A DNA stretch of 64,000 nt from Eonycteris spelaea (GCA_003508835.1 PUFA01000081.1:5394001-5458000); one strand, 5' to 3'; positions 34,400 to 45,480 are shown, numbered from the stretch's first letter. A program made the numbers and translations. Notes: a model not told the origin generated them from the letters alone.

Positions 34400-36150
34400 A
34401 ATGTTGAGAGGAAAAATGTGTTTCTATACCAGCAACAAAAATATTAAAAAAAACTTGCACTAGCACCAAAAAGCTCTCATCAAATAAATAAGAGTACATA
34501 AGAAAAAAAAATCAGTTTCCACATAGAAAACAAATGCAAATCAAACCAAACAAAAAATAAAACATTATTTAGAGAAATTAAAGATTTAAATAAATGGAGG
34601 GCTATGTCATACCATGTTTGTTGATTGAAAAATTCAATATTGTTATCAAGTAGCTTCTCTTCAAACTGATATATAGTTGAAGTGCAATTATGATCAATTT
34701 TGGGGAGATTCAAGTTGCATATGCAAATTGAAAAAGTGGCTCCATTATATGAATATGCAAAGGGTCAAAGGTTTCCAAACAATTTTTAAGAATAAAGTTT
34801 GTGGATTTATACTAACTGATAATTGACTTGTAAAGTTTCAATAATTAAGATACTGTAAAATTGGTACAGGTTTTGATAAACAGACCAATGGGTTAGAATT
34901 CAGATTTCAATCTATAAATATTTATATATTTAATTATGACAATAGTAACAGTGTAATAGAAATGTGAGGAAAGGACGACCCTTTGGATAAATGACTGGGT
35001 CAGTTGTATATACCTATTGAAATAAAAATAAAAAAATATTGATTCTACATATTTAAAAATAAACTAAAGGTAAATAGTAACATATAATATTTTCTTAATG
35101 GAGTTGGCAAAGATTTTTACACAGGACACAGAAGACAATGATCATGGAGAAAAAAGATAGATAAACTGTACTACATTAAAATTAAGGACTTACGTTTAGT
35201 AAGGACTTATGTTTATTAAGAACTCCATTAAGATAGTAAAAATATCAAGTCAAAGTGTAGGAAAATATATTTGTAATGTATGCATATAATTGACAAAGGG
35301 CTTATATCCTGAATATGCACTAAATTTTTGTGAACAATAAAAAAAGATCAAATCCAATAAAATGAGAAAGAAACTTGAATAGATACTTCACAAATGTAAA
35401 GTCAAAGGGCAAATAAAGATATAAAAAGATTCTCAATCTTATTAGCCATTAGGGAAATGAAAATGAAAACAATAATGGGATGCTCCTGCACACCTACCAG
35501 ATTGGCTAAAATAAAATGAACAGCCAATGACAAACAGTGACAAGGATATAAAGCAACTGAAACTTTTTGACATTGCTGGTAAGAGCATAGATTTATACAA
35601 TCACTTTGGAAAACCATTTGGCAGTATCTACTAAAGCTGAACATAAGGTATACACTATGAAACTCCTTAGTGTATACAAAATAGAAACACATACATAAGT
35701 TTTCCAAAAACCATACATATTTATAGCAGCATTATTTGCAATAATCAGAAACTAGAAATAATCAACCAACAGTAGGAAAAATAAACTGTGATACATTCAT
35801 AAAATGGTAAACCATATAGCAATAGACTACCCTATATGCAAGAGGAATGAATCTCACAAACATGTTGAGAGATTCTAGGCATAGCAGAGTATATTTACAT
35901 TTTACGTTTACAAAAAGTATGTTTTAATTTACAAAAAGGCATTAGAGATCAAAATAGTGGTTATCCTAAGAGAAAAAGAGGTTAATGAGAAGAGGGCATA
36001 AGTAGAATTTCTGAGCTGCTGGTAATGTTCTATTTTTAAATCAAGTTGGACATTACATGGATATGCTACCTGTATTATACTTCCTTAGTCTGTACTTTCA
36101 TGAATTCTGTACATTTCTATTTATGCTATACCTCAATGAAAAAAATATAT
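34400..36150 (+). mobile_element. L1M (L1MB/MC type) ORF2 3' half and 3' UTR
   Basis: Sense order: 'aataaatggagggctatgtc', 'ttcaataattaagatactgt', 'gcaaagatttttacacagga', 'attagccattagggaaatga', 'tttataatagc'-like 'ttatagcagcattatttgca', 'agaggaatgaatctcacaaa' and the end phrase 'tatgctatacctcaatgaaa'. Length is about 1.7 kb and all frames are broken. The minus-strand ORFs here are antisense by-products. Confidence 0.8.
35184..35217 (+). repeat. 17-bp tandem duplication inside L1
   Basis: 'aaggacttacgtttagt' is followed at once by 'aaggacttatgtttatt' with two differences. It is a small slippage duplication. Confidence 0.85.
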
Positions 36151-36474
36151 ACCCCACAAAATACAATCTAATATGATTGTTACAATCGTCTTAGACCAAG
36201 TTGCTATATCAACATATGATCATACAAATCTCAATGGTTTATAACATTATACCTTTATTTTTCATTCATGTGTATGTTCATTGTGGGTTACCTTCTGATA
36301 TGATACAAGTATAAAAGAGTGCTGGCAGGACATTAGAATGGCTCTTAATATTCTTCTCAGATTTGGCATTTCTCACTTCTTGTTTATGTTCCACTGGCTA
36401 ACACAATTCATGTGGACAAGCCTGTATCCATGAAATGGGGGACACGCAGGGAAGAACACCAGGAGCAATGGTTC

Positions 36475-37065
36475 ACAAGGACCCCCATCAACTTTCCCTG
36501 ACTATACCAGCAGCTTCATCTTCTGCACCTCATACTTTAAGCTTCAGTAACAATGAGTTGTTTATGATTCTCTACACTCATTCTGCTCTCTGAGCTCCAA
36601 GCCTTTGCTCACCTCATCTCCTTGGCCTGAAATACCCTTCTACCCACTACACTTTTACCTGTCTAAATTGTACTTGGGCTTAAGTTTAGTTCTGATAATT
36701 TAATGAATGATATTCAAATTATTTGAAACCTCATGTGCTATGGACCATCATTACAGGTACATAGATGTACCTGTAAACAACAGGTAAGCCTACTAACATG
36801 TAGTGAATAACATTTCTGGGTTTCTCCTCCATCATAAAACTTCCTTTGACTGCTTCCCAACAAGTTAGGTGTCCCAACTCCATCCAGATATATTCTGTGT
36901 GTATCTCTATCACGACACATATGATAGTGTTCTCTAATTTCTGATTACAAACTTATCACCGTCACTAGACTATGGCCCACCTGAACATAAGGATAATATT
37001 TCACTGTACACTGTTTCTCTAGTACATAGTAGCTACTTATAAGTATTCATCAAAATGCTGTTTCA
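36475..37065 (+). mobile_element. L2 LINE 3' region
   Basis: 'gctctctgagctccaagcct', 'ttgctcacctcatctccttg', 'gcctgaaatacccttctacc' and later 'gtcactagactatggcccac' with 'agtacatagtagctacttat' are L2 landmarks in order. The minus-strand ORFs at 36731-36920 fall inside it. The centre contains a perfect 26-bp inverted repeat. Confidence 0.78.
36751..36776. repeat. Perfect 26-bp inverted repeat
   Basis: The arm TTACAGGTACAT, the spacer AG and the arm ATGTACCTGTAA give twelve paired bases with a two-base centre. It lies inside the L2 copy. Confidence 0.97.
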
Positions 37066-37069
37066 ATTT

Positions 37070-37885
37070 ACAATTAGTTCTGAGAAAAAAATATGGCATA
37101 TGGAAAGTTAAGATGACTATTATAACCCAAATTTTATCACTTATAATTTCTATTTTATTAATTTTTTAATTTTCTAAATCACCATTCTTCTAAGATAAGG
37201 CTATTTTCTACTAGGTGTGGGATCTAGCAGGCATGCTGATCTGTGAAACATCACAGAAGGTCACTGTGTATAAATTAATAAAATACACATATTAAGATGC
37301 AGAAATGTCTCAAGTCAGCTTACTACTAGCATCACCTCTACGTAGCTGCTAAGAAAAATCAAACACATGGAAATATTTAAAACAGATAATGTAGTAAGTA
37401 TGGATATAATAAAACAGTATGAAATAGATGATAAATGACCAATATAAATAGTTATCTCAAGGAGCCTTTGAGAGTTAGCAAACTATTTACGTTTTCCAAT
37501 ATATTTTCCTAGTTTTGCCCCTTAAGATGACAGGTAAGTGATCTTCGGAAAAGTACCACTGTATATATCTTGATAAAGGCATTAAAAATTGTTTATCACA
37601 GCTACCCTCGTTATACAGTATGACTTCTTCAAAGAATTCTGATGAAAACTAACGGATGGTGAATTGTCTTGTGCTGTCCGTGCTCACACTGGCTCCTGGA
37701 AATGCTTACGACACTCCCTTCTGAGAAGCGAAGATATTCTTTGCTTTCTCATTCCACCTACCTCAATAAGTGACTGTGACATTTCTCACTTCATCCTGCT
37801 GACTTGAGCATCTAGCTTTCTTCTGGGCACAACACCTCATTTATTCAATGCTCCTGATTACTTACTTGTCTAGACATCTAAAAAT
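37070..37885. other. No recognisable gene or repeat
   Basis: Unique-looking sequence between the L2 copy and the L1 fragment. Confidence 0.45.
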
Positions 37886-37889
37886 AAGC

Positions 37890-38410
37890 ATATTTACAGC
37901 AAAGGAAACTATCAGTAAAGTTAAGACAACCTACTGAATGGGAGAAGATATTTGCCTATGCTACACCTGATAAGGGGTTAATATCCAAATTTATAAAGAA
38001 CTCACACAACTCAACATCCAAAAACAAAAAACAAAACAAAACAAAAAAACAATCCAATTAAAAAATGGGCAGAGGACCTGAACAAGCATTTCTCCAAAGA
38101 GGACATACAGAAGGCCAATTTACATATGAAAAGATGCTCAAGATCACTAATTATCAAAGAAATGCAAATTAAAATCACAATGAGATATCACATCACACCT
38201 GTTGGAATAGCTATCATCAATAATAAATCAACAAACAACAAGTGTTGGCAAGGATGTGGAGAAAAGGAAACCCTCGAAAACTGTTGGTGGGATTGCAAAC
38301 TGGTATAGCCACAATGGAAAACAATTTGAAGGTTCCTCAAAAAATTAAAAATAGAACCACCTTATGATCCAGCAATTGTACTTCTGCATTTTAACCCAAA
38401 GAAAATTTGG
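37890..38410 (+). mobile_element. L1 ORF2 C-terminal fragment, relatively well preserved
   Basis: 'gaatgggagaagatatttgc', 'tgataaggggttaatatcca', 'ggcagaggacctgaacaagc', 'atatgaaaagatgctcaaga' and 'aacaagtgttggcaaggatg' match L1 ORF2 closely. A 60-codon open frame at 38126-38308 reads through the conserved MKRCS...EMQIK...MRYHITPV...CWQGCGEK segment. It stops around 'atgatccagcaattgtactt' with no 3' UTR or poly-A, so it lacks both ends. An expanded CAAAA run sits at 38017-38050. Confidence 0.9.
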
Positions 38411-38454
38411 GGGTTTGTTTACCCATCATTTATCTAAGTCCTTCATGAATGAGA

Positions 38455-38485
38455 TTTTTTTTCTTTTTCTTTTTCTTTTTATCTT
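38455..38485 (+). repeat. T-rich (TTTTC)n run
   Basis: Polypyrimidine stretch of T-runs broken by single C, just after the L1 fragment. Confidence 0.8.
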
Positions 38486-38944
38486 ATAAATTACCTGGAG
38501 TCTAGGAAAGATATTTGTAAATTAGAAATTATTTTTGTTAAGGACATCTTTTCCTATCCTTTACAATCCATGCCCCCAGCCAAGATTCTTGCTCTTACAA
38601 TTTGGACTTTCACTAGTAAGCCCTATTTTGATCCGATCTCAAGTTAACCTTGAACATTTAACAAGCCTATGATTTGTGCTCATATCAAAAGTTTTATGTG
38701 ATATTCCAAGCTGTCAAATAATTGTCCATATGCAGATGGTTCTAGAAAATCATAGGAAACAAATGTTTACTTGACAAGATGAACCATCCCCTTTCCCCAG
38801 CAAAATTACTTCCACTCTTAACCTATTTTGCAAAATATATTTTTGAGAAGCAGTAAAGGAAGCTAGAGCCCAGTGCTATGTAAATTCACATTTTTTTTAA
38901 AAAAAAGTAGAAATCAACAGCAATCGTGACTACTTTAAAACAAT

Positions 38945-39035
38945 GCACCAAGTATTTGCTAAAGATCTTTGCATTTATCACCTCATTTAATCGTTCCTAC
39001 AACTATATAAAATAAAGTAAGATCTTTTAAGACAT
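38945..39035 (-). mobile_element. MIR fragment, antisense, tentative
   Basis: 'tgcatttatcacctcattta' and 'atcgttcctacaactatata' is the reverse phrase of the MIR 3' half. Short. Confidence 0.5.
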
Positions 39036-39194
39036 TTATTCATGATTGATTTTTTTAATTTAAGGCTTCGAACTTATTTTTCTGAGTTTTGCCTTTCTAA
39101 ATATATCCCATTATTTTAGCTATTTGAGAACATTTTTGAAATCAGACACTTTGTACTTCTAAGCATTAGGTCAAAATTGGTGTAATTATCCCCT

Positions 39195-39233
<39 letters not shown>

Positions 39234-39280
39234 TAATTTTTTTCTTTTTCTTTCCTTTTTTTTTTTTTTTTTTTTTTTTT
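39195..39280 (+). repeat. Compound (TC)n(AC)n microsatellite plus T25 run
   Basis: TC units at 39195-39210 and AC units at 39211-39232, then a T-rich stretch ending in about 25 consecutive T (39256-39280). The next bases are not a SINE I recognise, so the T-run is not clearly a retroposon tail. Confidence 0.93.
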
Positions 39281-39399
39281 GGCCTAAGAAAGTCCTATGT
39301 GTTTTTTGAAACAAAGATAAAGGGCATTCTGTTCTCATTATTAGCATACTAAATATATTCTTGTCTTAGATGCTGCTGTAACATAAAGTCATGCCAGAA

Positions 39400-39684
39400 T
39401 TACTTGGAATGCAAAGGGAAAAAAAAGCAAGAAAAGAGTTTTAGAATTTTAAATGCATTTAATGAAAAGTTCATCAGGACTTCAGAGACACACTCCTCTG
39501 AACATCCAACAGCTGAAAAATGTTTCCATATTCTGTTTTGAAGCACATAAGCTTTTTCTGATTTCCTTTCAGGGTCATTATAACTGACATCAAAAGGAAT
39601 AATAATGTTAAAAATATATCTGTTCATTTCAAACTCATGTTCTAACTCAGGATTTATTGGTCTGGGGAAGATCTGTGCCATCAA
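39400..39684 (-). other. Unexplained open frame with protein-like composition
   Basis: A 94-codon frame opens at TTG (39682-39684) with ATG directly after it. The first 65 residues are mixed and polar (…INPELEHEF…, …SYNDPERKSEK…, …WKHFSAVGCSEECVSEV…), unlike the low-complexity translations of its neighbours. The C-terminus turns into Phe-rich sequence from a T-run. A 'ttttaagtttag' before the frame could pass for a weak splice acceptor. No family was recognised, no partner exon was seen, and no known repeat overlaps it. Confidence 0.2.
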
Positions 39685-39884
39685 ATATATGACATTCAGC
39701 TAAACTTAAAACAGTTACAGTTTAACAGAAATTCTTTACCCTCAACTCATATAGCCTTTGAAAGATACATGAAATATATGACTCTGTGTAAAAGAATGTG
39801 CAAATGTGCATTTTGGGGGAGACAGTGCCCACGATTTTTACTTGATTCTCTGTTACACAAAAGAGAGCATAAAGTACCCTTCTT

Positions 39885-40225
39885 TTTTCCTGTTGTATTC
39901 AGGTATAATCAACACATAACACTATGTAAATTTAAGGTGTACATGTGTTCATTTGATACACTTATATATTACCAAATGATTACCACCATAGCATTAGCTA
40001 ACACCTTCATGACATCACAGAACTGTCATTTTTTCCATGGTGAGAACATCTAAAAACAACTACCAAGTATATAATACAGTATTATTAGCTATGATCACAA
40101 TGCTGTACATTAGATCCCTACAACTTATTCATCTTATAACTGGATGTTTATACACTTTAACCAATATCTTCCCATTTTCCCTAACCCTAACTCCTAATAA
40201 TTACTATTCTACTCTATAAATTACT
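39885..40225 (-). mobile_element. L1M 3' end, antisense
   Basis: 'caggtataatcaacacataa', 'aatgattaccaccatagcat', 'atgatcacaatgctgtacat' and 'agatccctacaacttattca' are the reverse complement of an L1M 3' UTR. The run stops before ORF2. A small 20-bp-period duplication of 'aattactattct' lies at its end (40199-40230). Confidence 0.78.
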
Positions 40226-40469
40226 ATTCTTAGAGATTAGTATTCTCATGATACCGTTGTCAATTAATTTTCCTTCCATTTCAGACAATATAAATGTATA
40301 GGCAGAGAAAAGACCTCTGCCCACTTATTCCTATAAACTTAGATTATATTCTAAGTTATTTAAAAATTCTGGATAACCAAGACATGGTTATTTGTACTGT
40401 CATCAAACAGAAAAGTTAGATGCTGTAATAATAGAACATTTATCATGAAGATAGAGAAATAGTACAGCC

Positions 40470-40665
40470 TAAGCACTTATTCTTTGAAGGGCACACTAAC
40501 AATCGTCACCTAATTTCAACCTTACAATAACTATGTGAGATTAGCTGTACTCTCACTTTGCAAATAAGGAACCTGAGACTGCAGAGGTGAACTGTGCTTT
40601 AAGTCATAGAGTTAGTAAGCTGCTGAAATGAGATTCAAATTATGTCTGCTTCTGAATAAGTAGAA
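40470..40665 (-). mobile_element. MIR SINE, antisense
   Basis: 'cactttgcaaataaggaacc', 'tgagactgcagaggtgaact', 'catagagttagtaagctgct' and 'gaaatgagattcaaattatg' match reverse MIR. Confidence 0.78.
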
Positions 40666-40899
40666 GCCTTCACTGCATATGATTGGTATTTGGACCACTT
40701 TTAAAGGAGACATAGGGTAGGAAAATGTAGACTGTCATTCAAGAACCATAATTTATGTTGATTGGCAAGGCTACTAACCTATAGGTAGTGACTTGAAGAA
40801 TATAAAAAAAAGACCTTTATCTCTAATCACTGCTCTCAAAGGGTAAGCACTAATGCAAATTTGATGGAGTAAAGGAGTAAAATATTGATATCATTTAAA

Positions 40900-41345
40900 A
40901 TTATACAGATTGCCATAGGAATATCTAAAAATTAAAACAGAGAGAGATTAACTATCAAATTGGAAAGTGAAATTAGTACAAATGAGCTAAATCTGCATTG
41001 AGTCAGTTAAAATATGAACTAATGGGAAAATCGTTAAACTGGCTAAAACTTTAACAAGTAATAAAATAAAAATCTGTCTGAGGAACCACCAAAGTAGTTT
41101 AAGATGCAGTAGGAATTCTCAGAAACAATTCTTATGAACAATTCTATGCTAAGTAATGTGAAAACACAAAGTGGACATGTTTCTAAAAAAACTCTAACTT
41201 AACAAAACTGAATCAGGAAGGAAAAGATAATCTCAACAGTCCTACATCTATCATAAAAGTTGAAAAAATATTTAAACATCATTACCAAAAGAAAAAATAA
41301 TAGCAGGCCTACATACATACATAGGCAAGTTTTAATGAAAGTCGA
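40900..41345 (+). mobile_element. L1M ORF2 fragment
   Basis: 'caattcttatgaacaattct', 'gctaagtaatgtgaaaacac', 'gacatgtttctaaaaaaact' and 'aacaaaactgaatcaggaag' follow the ORF2 stretch '...tatgaacaactttatgcc...aaatttgac...gacaagttcct...'. It is strongly diverged. Confidence 0.6.
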
Positions 41346-41429
41346 GACTGATAATTTCAGTGTATATATGATTTTTCAGAGGATAAAAGGAGAGAGTAGT
41401 CTCAATTATTTTCATTAGTATGATCTTTA

Positions 41430-41976
41430 AAAATAAACTTTAAAAATGCTTGACATGTAAAAAGCTGTACAGATTTAGTATATACAACTTGGTGAGTTTT
41501 GAGACAAGTATACACACATAAAATTATGACCACAATCTATGCCATAAACATATTTTATATGAAAAGTTTCCTCCTGCTATCTTTACTTCTTCTTATTATT
41601 GTTATGATAAGAACATTTAACATAAGATCTACCATCTTAGCAAATTTTTAAGTATACAAAACATTATTATAAGCTATAATCTCTATGCTATACAGTAAAC
41701 AGTATAGTAAGTAGGGTAAGTAGATCTCTGGATCTTCCTTATTTTACATAACTGAAACTTTATACCCTTTGACAAATACCTTTCCTTTTCCCCCACCTTC
41801 CAGCCCCTGGCAGCCACCATTCTACTCTCTGTTTATGTGAGTTTGACTATTTTAGATCCCTCATATAAGTGGTATCATTCTGTGCTTGGTTTATTTTGTT
41901 TAGAATAATGATCTTCATGTTCATTCATTTGATCATAAATGGTGGAATTTCCTTCTGTTTTAGGCCAAAATAATTT

Positions 41977-42022
<46 letters not shown>

Positions 42023-42395
42023 AACATTTTCTTTATCCATTTATCCACTGATAGACAGGCTGCTTCCACGTCTGGGCTATTTTAAATAATGGTGCAATGA
42101 ACACGGGAGTGCAGATCTCTCTTCAAGATCTTGAATTCCAGTCCTTTGGATATATGCAGAAGTAGAATTGGTGAATCATAGATTAGCTCTATTTTAATTC
42201 TTTGAGGAATCTTCGTACTCTTTTCCATCCGGCCTTCACCAATTTGCACCTCCATTAACAATGTACAAAGGTTCCCTTTTTTCCACATCCTTGCCAAAAC
42301 TTGTTACCTTTCTTTTTTTTTGATAATGGTCATCCTAATATGTGTGAAGTGCTATCTCAATGTGGTTTTGATTTGCAGTTGGGAATGAAATTGGA
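41430..42395 (-). mobile_element. L1M 3' UTR plus ORF2 end, antisense
   Basis: In + reading it shows 'cccctggcagccaccattct', 'ccctcatataagtggtatca', 'atggtgcaatgaacacggga', 'agaagtagaattggtgaatc', 'ttttccacatccttgccaaa' and 'gtggttttgatttgcagttg'. This is the standard reverse order of an L1M terminus. It separates two + strand L1 ORF2 pieces. A CT/GT microsatellite interrupts it at 41981-42022. Confidence 0.9.
41981..42022 (+). repeat. (CT)14(GT)7 microsatellite within L1
   Basis: CT units run to 42008 and GT units to 42022. They replace the L1 segment that normally reads 'ttcattctttttatggctga...atattccattgtgtgtatata'. Confidence 0.95.
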
Positions 42396-42439
42396 GACAT
42401 TGTAACAAATGCCATGGAAATTTTAAAAATTATACATTT

Positions 42440-43677
42440 TTAAAATTGGATAACCAGAAGAAATGGATAAATTCCTAGAAACATGCAACTTATCAATACC
42501 GAATCAAGATGAAGTAGAAAGTCTGAGGAGACAATAACAATAAGGAGGTAAAATCAGTAATTAAAAACAAAAAACAAAAACAAAAAACAAAACCCAACAA
42601 CAAAAAAACTTCTCAGCCAAAACAAAACAAAACAAAACAAAAAAAACCCCTCCAAAGACAAGACAGCTTCACAGGTGAATTCTACCAAACATGTAAAAAA
42701 GAATTAATATCAATCCTTATTAAATGTTTTCAAAAGTAAAAGAAGGTACACTTCTAAACTCATTTTATGAGGCCAGTATTACCTTCAATCCAAAGCCTGA
42801 CAAAGATATAAGAAAACTACAAGCCTATATCTCTGATGAACATGAAAGCAAAAATTCCTAACAAAATAGCAAACTAAACTTGACAGCAGATTAAAAGGGT
42901 CATACACCATGATCAAGCATAATCTTGATCATAAAACCTGCCCTGAAAAAATATATGAAGGAAGATAACAGACAAATCTCATCCATGAACATGTTGTAAA
43001 AATTTTTTTAATTGGCAAAAATGAAGTCAACAATGCTTATAAAAATGTAATATATTACAACCAAGTGGAGATTGTTAGAAAAATGCAAAGTGAGTTTAAA
43101 CTTAAAATAGCTATTAATGAAATTTACCCTATTACAAAGTAAAGAAGAATCACATATTTATCTCAATAAAAGAAAAAAAAGCATTCCATAAAACTCAACA
43201 ACCATTTCATGACAAAAAGGGGAAAAAAACTCATTACACTAAAAATAGAAGAAAACTATTTAATCTGCTAAAAGTTAACAACAGAAGTAAATCTACAGTA
43301 AAGCTTAAATTAATTTTGTTCTATTAAATCTAAGGTACCATATTTTTCTCAATCGAGGTAAAAATATTATGTAAGTTTCAAGTGCACAGTATTATAATTT
43401 GACACTACAGTATGTTCACTATCAAAGGTCTAGTTTTAAGGTACCATTTATCATAAGATGCACTACTAAAAAAGGAAAAAAATGTTACCAATTAAACTAT
43501 GGTAACACTGATTTTAAGTCTTATGACACTTTCAGAGTTGTTAAAATGTGAAAAATCATGTCCTTCAGAACCCACAATCTATGATAACTGTGAAATATTA
43601 AAAGCATTCTCTTAAAAATTAGAACTATGATAAGAATGCCCACTACTACCTCTTCTACTTTATTCTCTTGAAGGTCT
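42440..43677 (+). mobile_element. L1M ORF2 RT region, part 1 (interrupted by LTR)
   Basis: 'aaatggataaattcctagaa', 'agcttcacaggtgaattcta', 'gaggccagtattaccttcaa', 'aaaactacaagcctatatct', 'atacaccatgatcaagcata' and 'gataagaatgcccactacta' are consecutive ORF2 RT landmarks. A-rich CAAAA expansions lie at 42565-42645. The piece at 43345-43480 is anomalous and resembles an inserted L1 3' UTR bit. ORF2 resumes at 44075 beyond the MLT1 LTR. Confidence 0.85.
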
Positions 43678-44074
43678 TGGTAGTGGGTTGAATAGTATTC
43701 CCTAAAATTCATTTTCATGAACCTCAGAACGTGACCTTATTTGAAAAGAAGGTCTTCACAGAGAAGTGAAGTGTCCCCTAACTCCAAAGACTGGTCTCCT
43801 TATAAAAGAGGAGAGAACATAGAAAGGCACACAGAGAACAACACCAAGTGAAGACAGAGGCAAAGATTCTAGCAATGTTACCACAAGTCAAGAAATGTTG
43901 GGGCCTCTAGAGGCTTGGAAGAGGCATGGAAGAATTGTTCCTTAGAGTCTTCAGAGGGACCCTACCTATACTAATGGATTTATAGACTCCAGACTATGAG
44001 AAAATTAATTTATGTTGATTTAAGCAACTCAGATAGTGGTAATTTGTTATGGCATCTGTAGGAAACTAATAAAG
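43678..44074 (+). mobile_element. MLT1-type LTR nested in L1
   Basis: Starts 'tggtagtgggttgaatagta'. It keeps 'gaacctcagaacgtgacctt', 'tggtctccttataaaagagg', 'gtgaagacagaggcaaagat', 'agactccagactatgagaaa' and 'aggaaactaataaa'. L1 ORF2 phrases before and after it join in order ('...tgaaggtct' | LTR | 'ttcttaagatacttg...'), so the LTR entered the L1. Confidence 0.85.
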
Positions 44075-44830
44075 TTTCTTAAGATACTTGAAATAAGATC
44101 AGAAAATAAATAAAAGCTATAAAGATTGAAAATAACTAGATTTTATTCACAAATTATGACTATATGGAAAACAAAAAGAATTATAAAAAAATTATTTAAA
44201 GAGCAAGGTTAGCAGGATAGCTAGATGTTAAATTAATACAAGAAAATCAATTGTATCTTCAAACAATAGCCATGAAATGTTGAAAAGGTGTACTTTATAT
44301 TTTTATACATCTTTTATAAAGTTATCATTTGTAATAGCAATAAAATTGTATAAACAGCTTAGGAATAAACATAAAAATGTATACAAGAATCATTTTGGAG
44401 AAGATTATAAAATTTTATTCAAACTTTAAAAACTAGCAAAATAAATTACGATCATAGATAAGAAGGCACATTATAGGAGAGTTCAACATTGATAAGTAAA
44501 TTAAATTAAATTCTACTGAAAATCATATCAGGGTTCTCTGTAGAATTTTACATGCTGGTTCTACAATTTGCATGGAGGAACAAAAGGCCAAGAACAGCCT
44601 TGTTACTCCTGAAAAGGAAGGCTGACTTAGAGAAGGGGATCATCTTAGGTAAAAATAAGCCTCATTATAAAACCACAGTAACTAAGACAGTCTACTATCA
44701 GCACAGAGATAGACAAATAGACCAGCAGAACAGAATTAGAGAATCCAGACATAGATCCAGCATATACACAAACAGAAAATGTACAAAATTAAGAGCAAGC
44801 ATGTAAAAAGATTCATAGCAACTCAGAACT
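44075..44830 (+). mobile_element. L1M ORF2 RT region, part 2
   Basis: 'tagctagatgttaaattaat', 'caatagccatgaaatgttga', 'caatttgcatggaggaacaa', 'aaaggccaagaacagccttg' and 'acaaatagaccagcagaaca' continue ORF2 after the LTR. The 84-codon frame at 44552-44806 is a surviving ORF2 segment, not a host gene. Confidence 0.85.
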
Positions 44831-45304
44831 GCCATAACTACCAAATGCTTGATTTAATAAGTATAGGTTCATAATAGATTGAAAATTAAAACAAAACAAA
44901 CAAAGACCTGGCCCTTTATTATTTTCTTATGTCTTGGCTTAAGGAACAAAACTGGAATTTAAAACTATTCAGTAGTCCTGAATAGTGAGGCAAAGTAATG
45001 TTTCCTAGATACAATAAAATAGACTGAATGTTGCAAATCAAAATGAGCAAAATTGGATGATGATCAGGCTAGTTTTGAATAACTGGGTCAGGTTGGATAA
45101 GAATTTGGAAATCAGAGTAAATTGCAAGCAAGCTGAAGCCCGATGTTCATTCACCAGGATTGGTTTGTACCCTCATGATCTACTAACACTGTGAAACATG
45201 AACACTGACCCTCTGAGACCCCATTGTGGAAAAATCAGCTACCATGCTATAACAAACCCCTGGACATGCACCATATGTTTCACAGCTCCAGGGAAATCAG
45301 TGCA

Positions 45305-45480
45305 TATTCATAGAGTATTAAAGCTGGAAGAGATCCATGATCCATGAAACTTCATCCTGTCGTTTTCACAGCAGAGAAACAAACACTGTGAGGTTGAACA
45401 ACTAACTCCAAAACCACCAGTGGCCTTGTGAGATGAGTTGAGACTAGGACCTCAGTTTCATGATACACAATAGGCTTCTG
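45305..45480 (-). mobile_element. MIR-like fragment, antisense, tentative
   Basis: 'attaaagctggaagagatcc', 'ttcacagcagagaaacaaac' and 'tgaggttgaacaactaactc' resemble reverse MIR but are weak. A second similar piece at 45560-45660 has 'ttacatatgaggaaactaat' followed by 'gctcatggctattaagaaat'. Confidence 0.45.

Noticed and set aside
36731..36920. Two overlapping minus-strand ORFs of 60 codons
   Set aside because: They lie in different frames across an L2 copy and a palindrome, and neither has a domain. Chance frames.
38126..38308. 60-codon frame with conserved-looking Cys/Trp residues
   Set aside because: Matches the C-terminal part of L1 ORF2 in a truncated copy.
40179..40192. Telomere-like CCCTAACCCTAA motif
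   Set aside because: Only two units, within an antisense L1 3' UTR where C-rich sequence is normal. Not an interstitial telomere.
44552..44806. 84-codon frame with basic, protein-like sequence
   Set aside because: It is a surviving piece of L1 ORF2, not a host gene.
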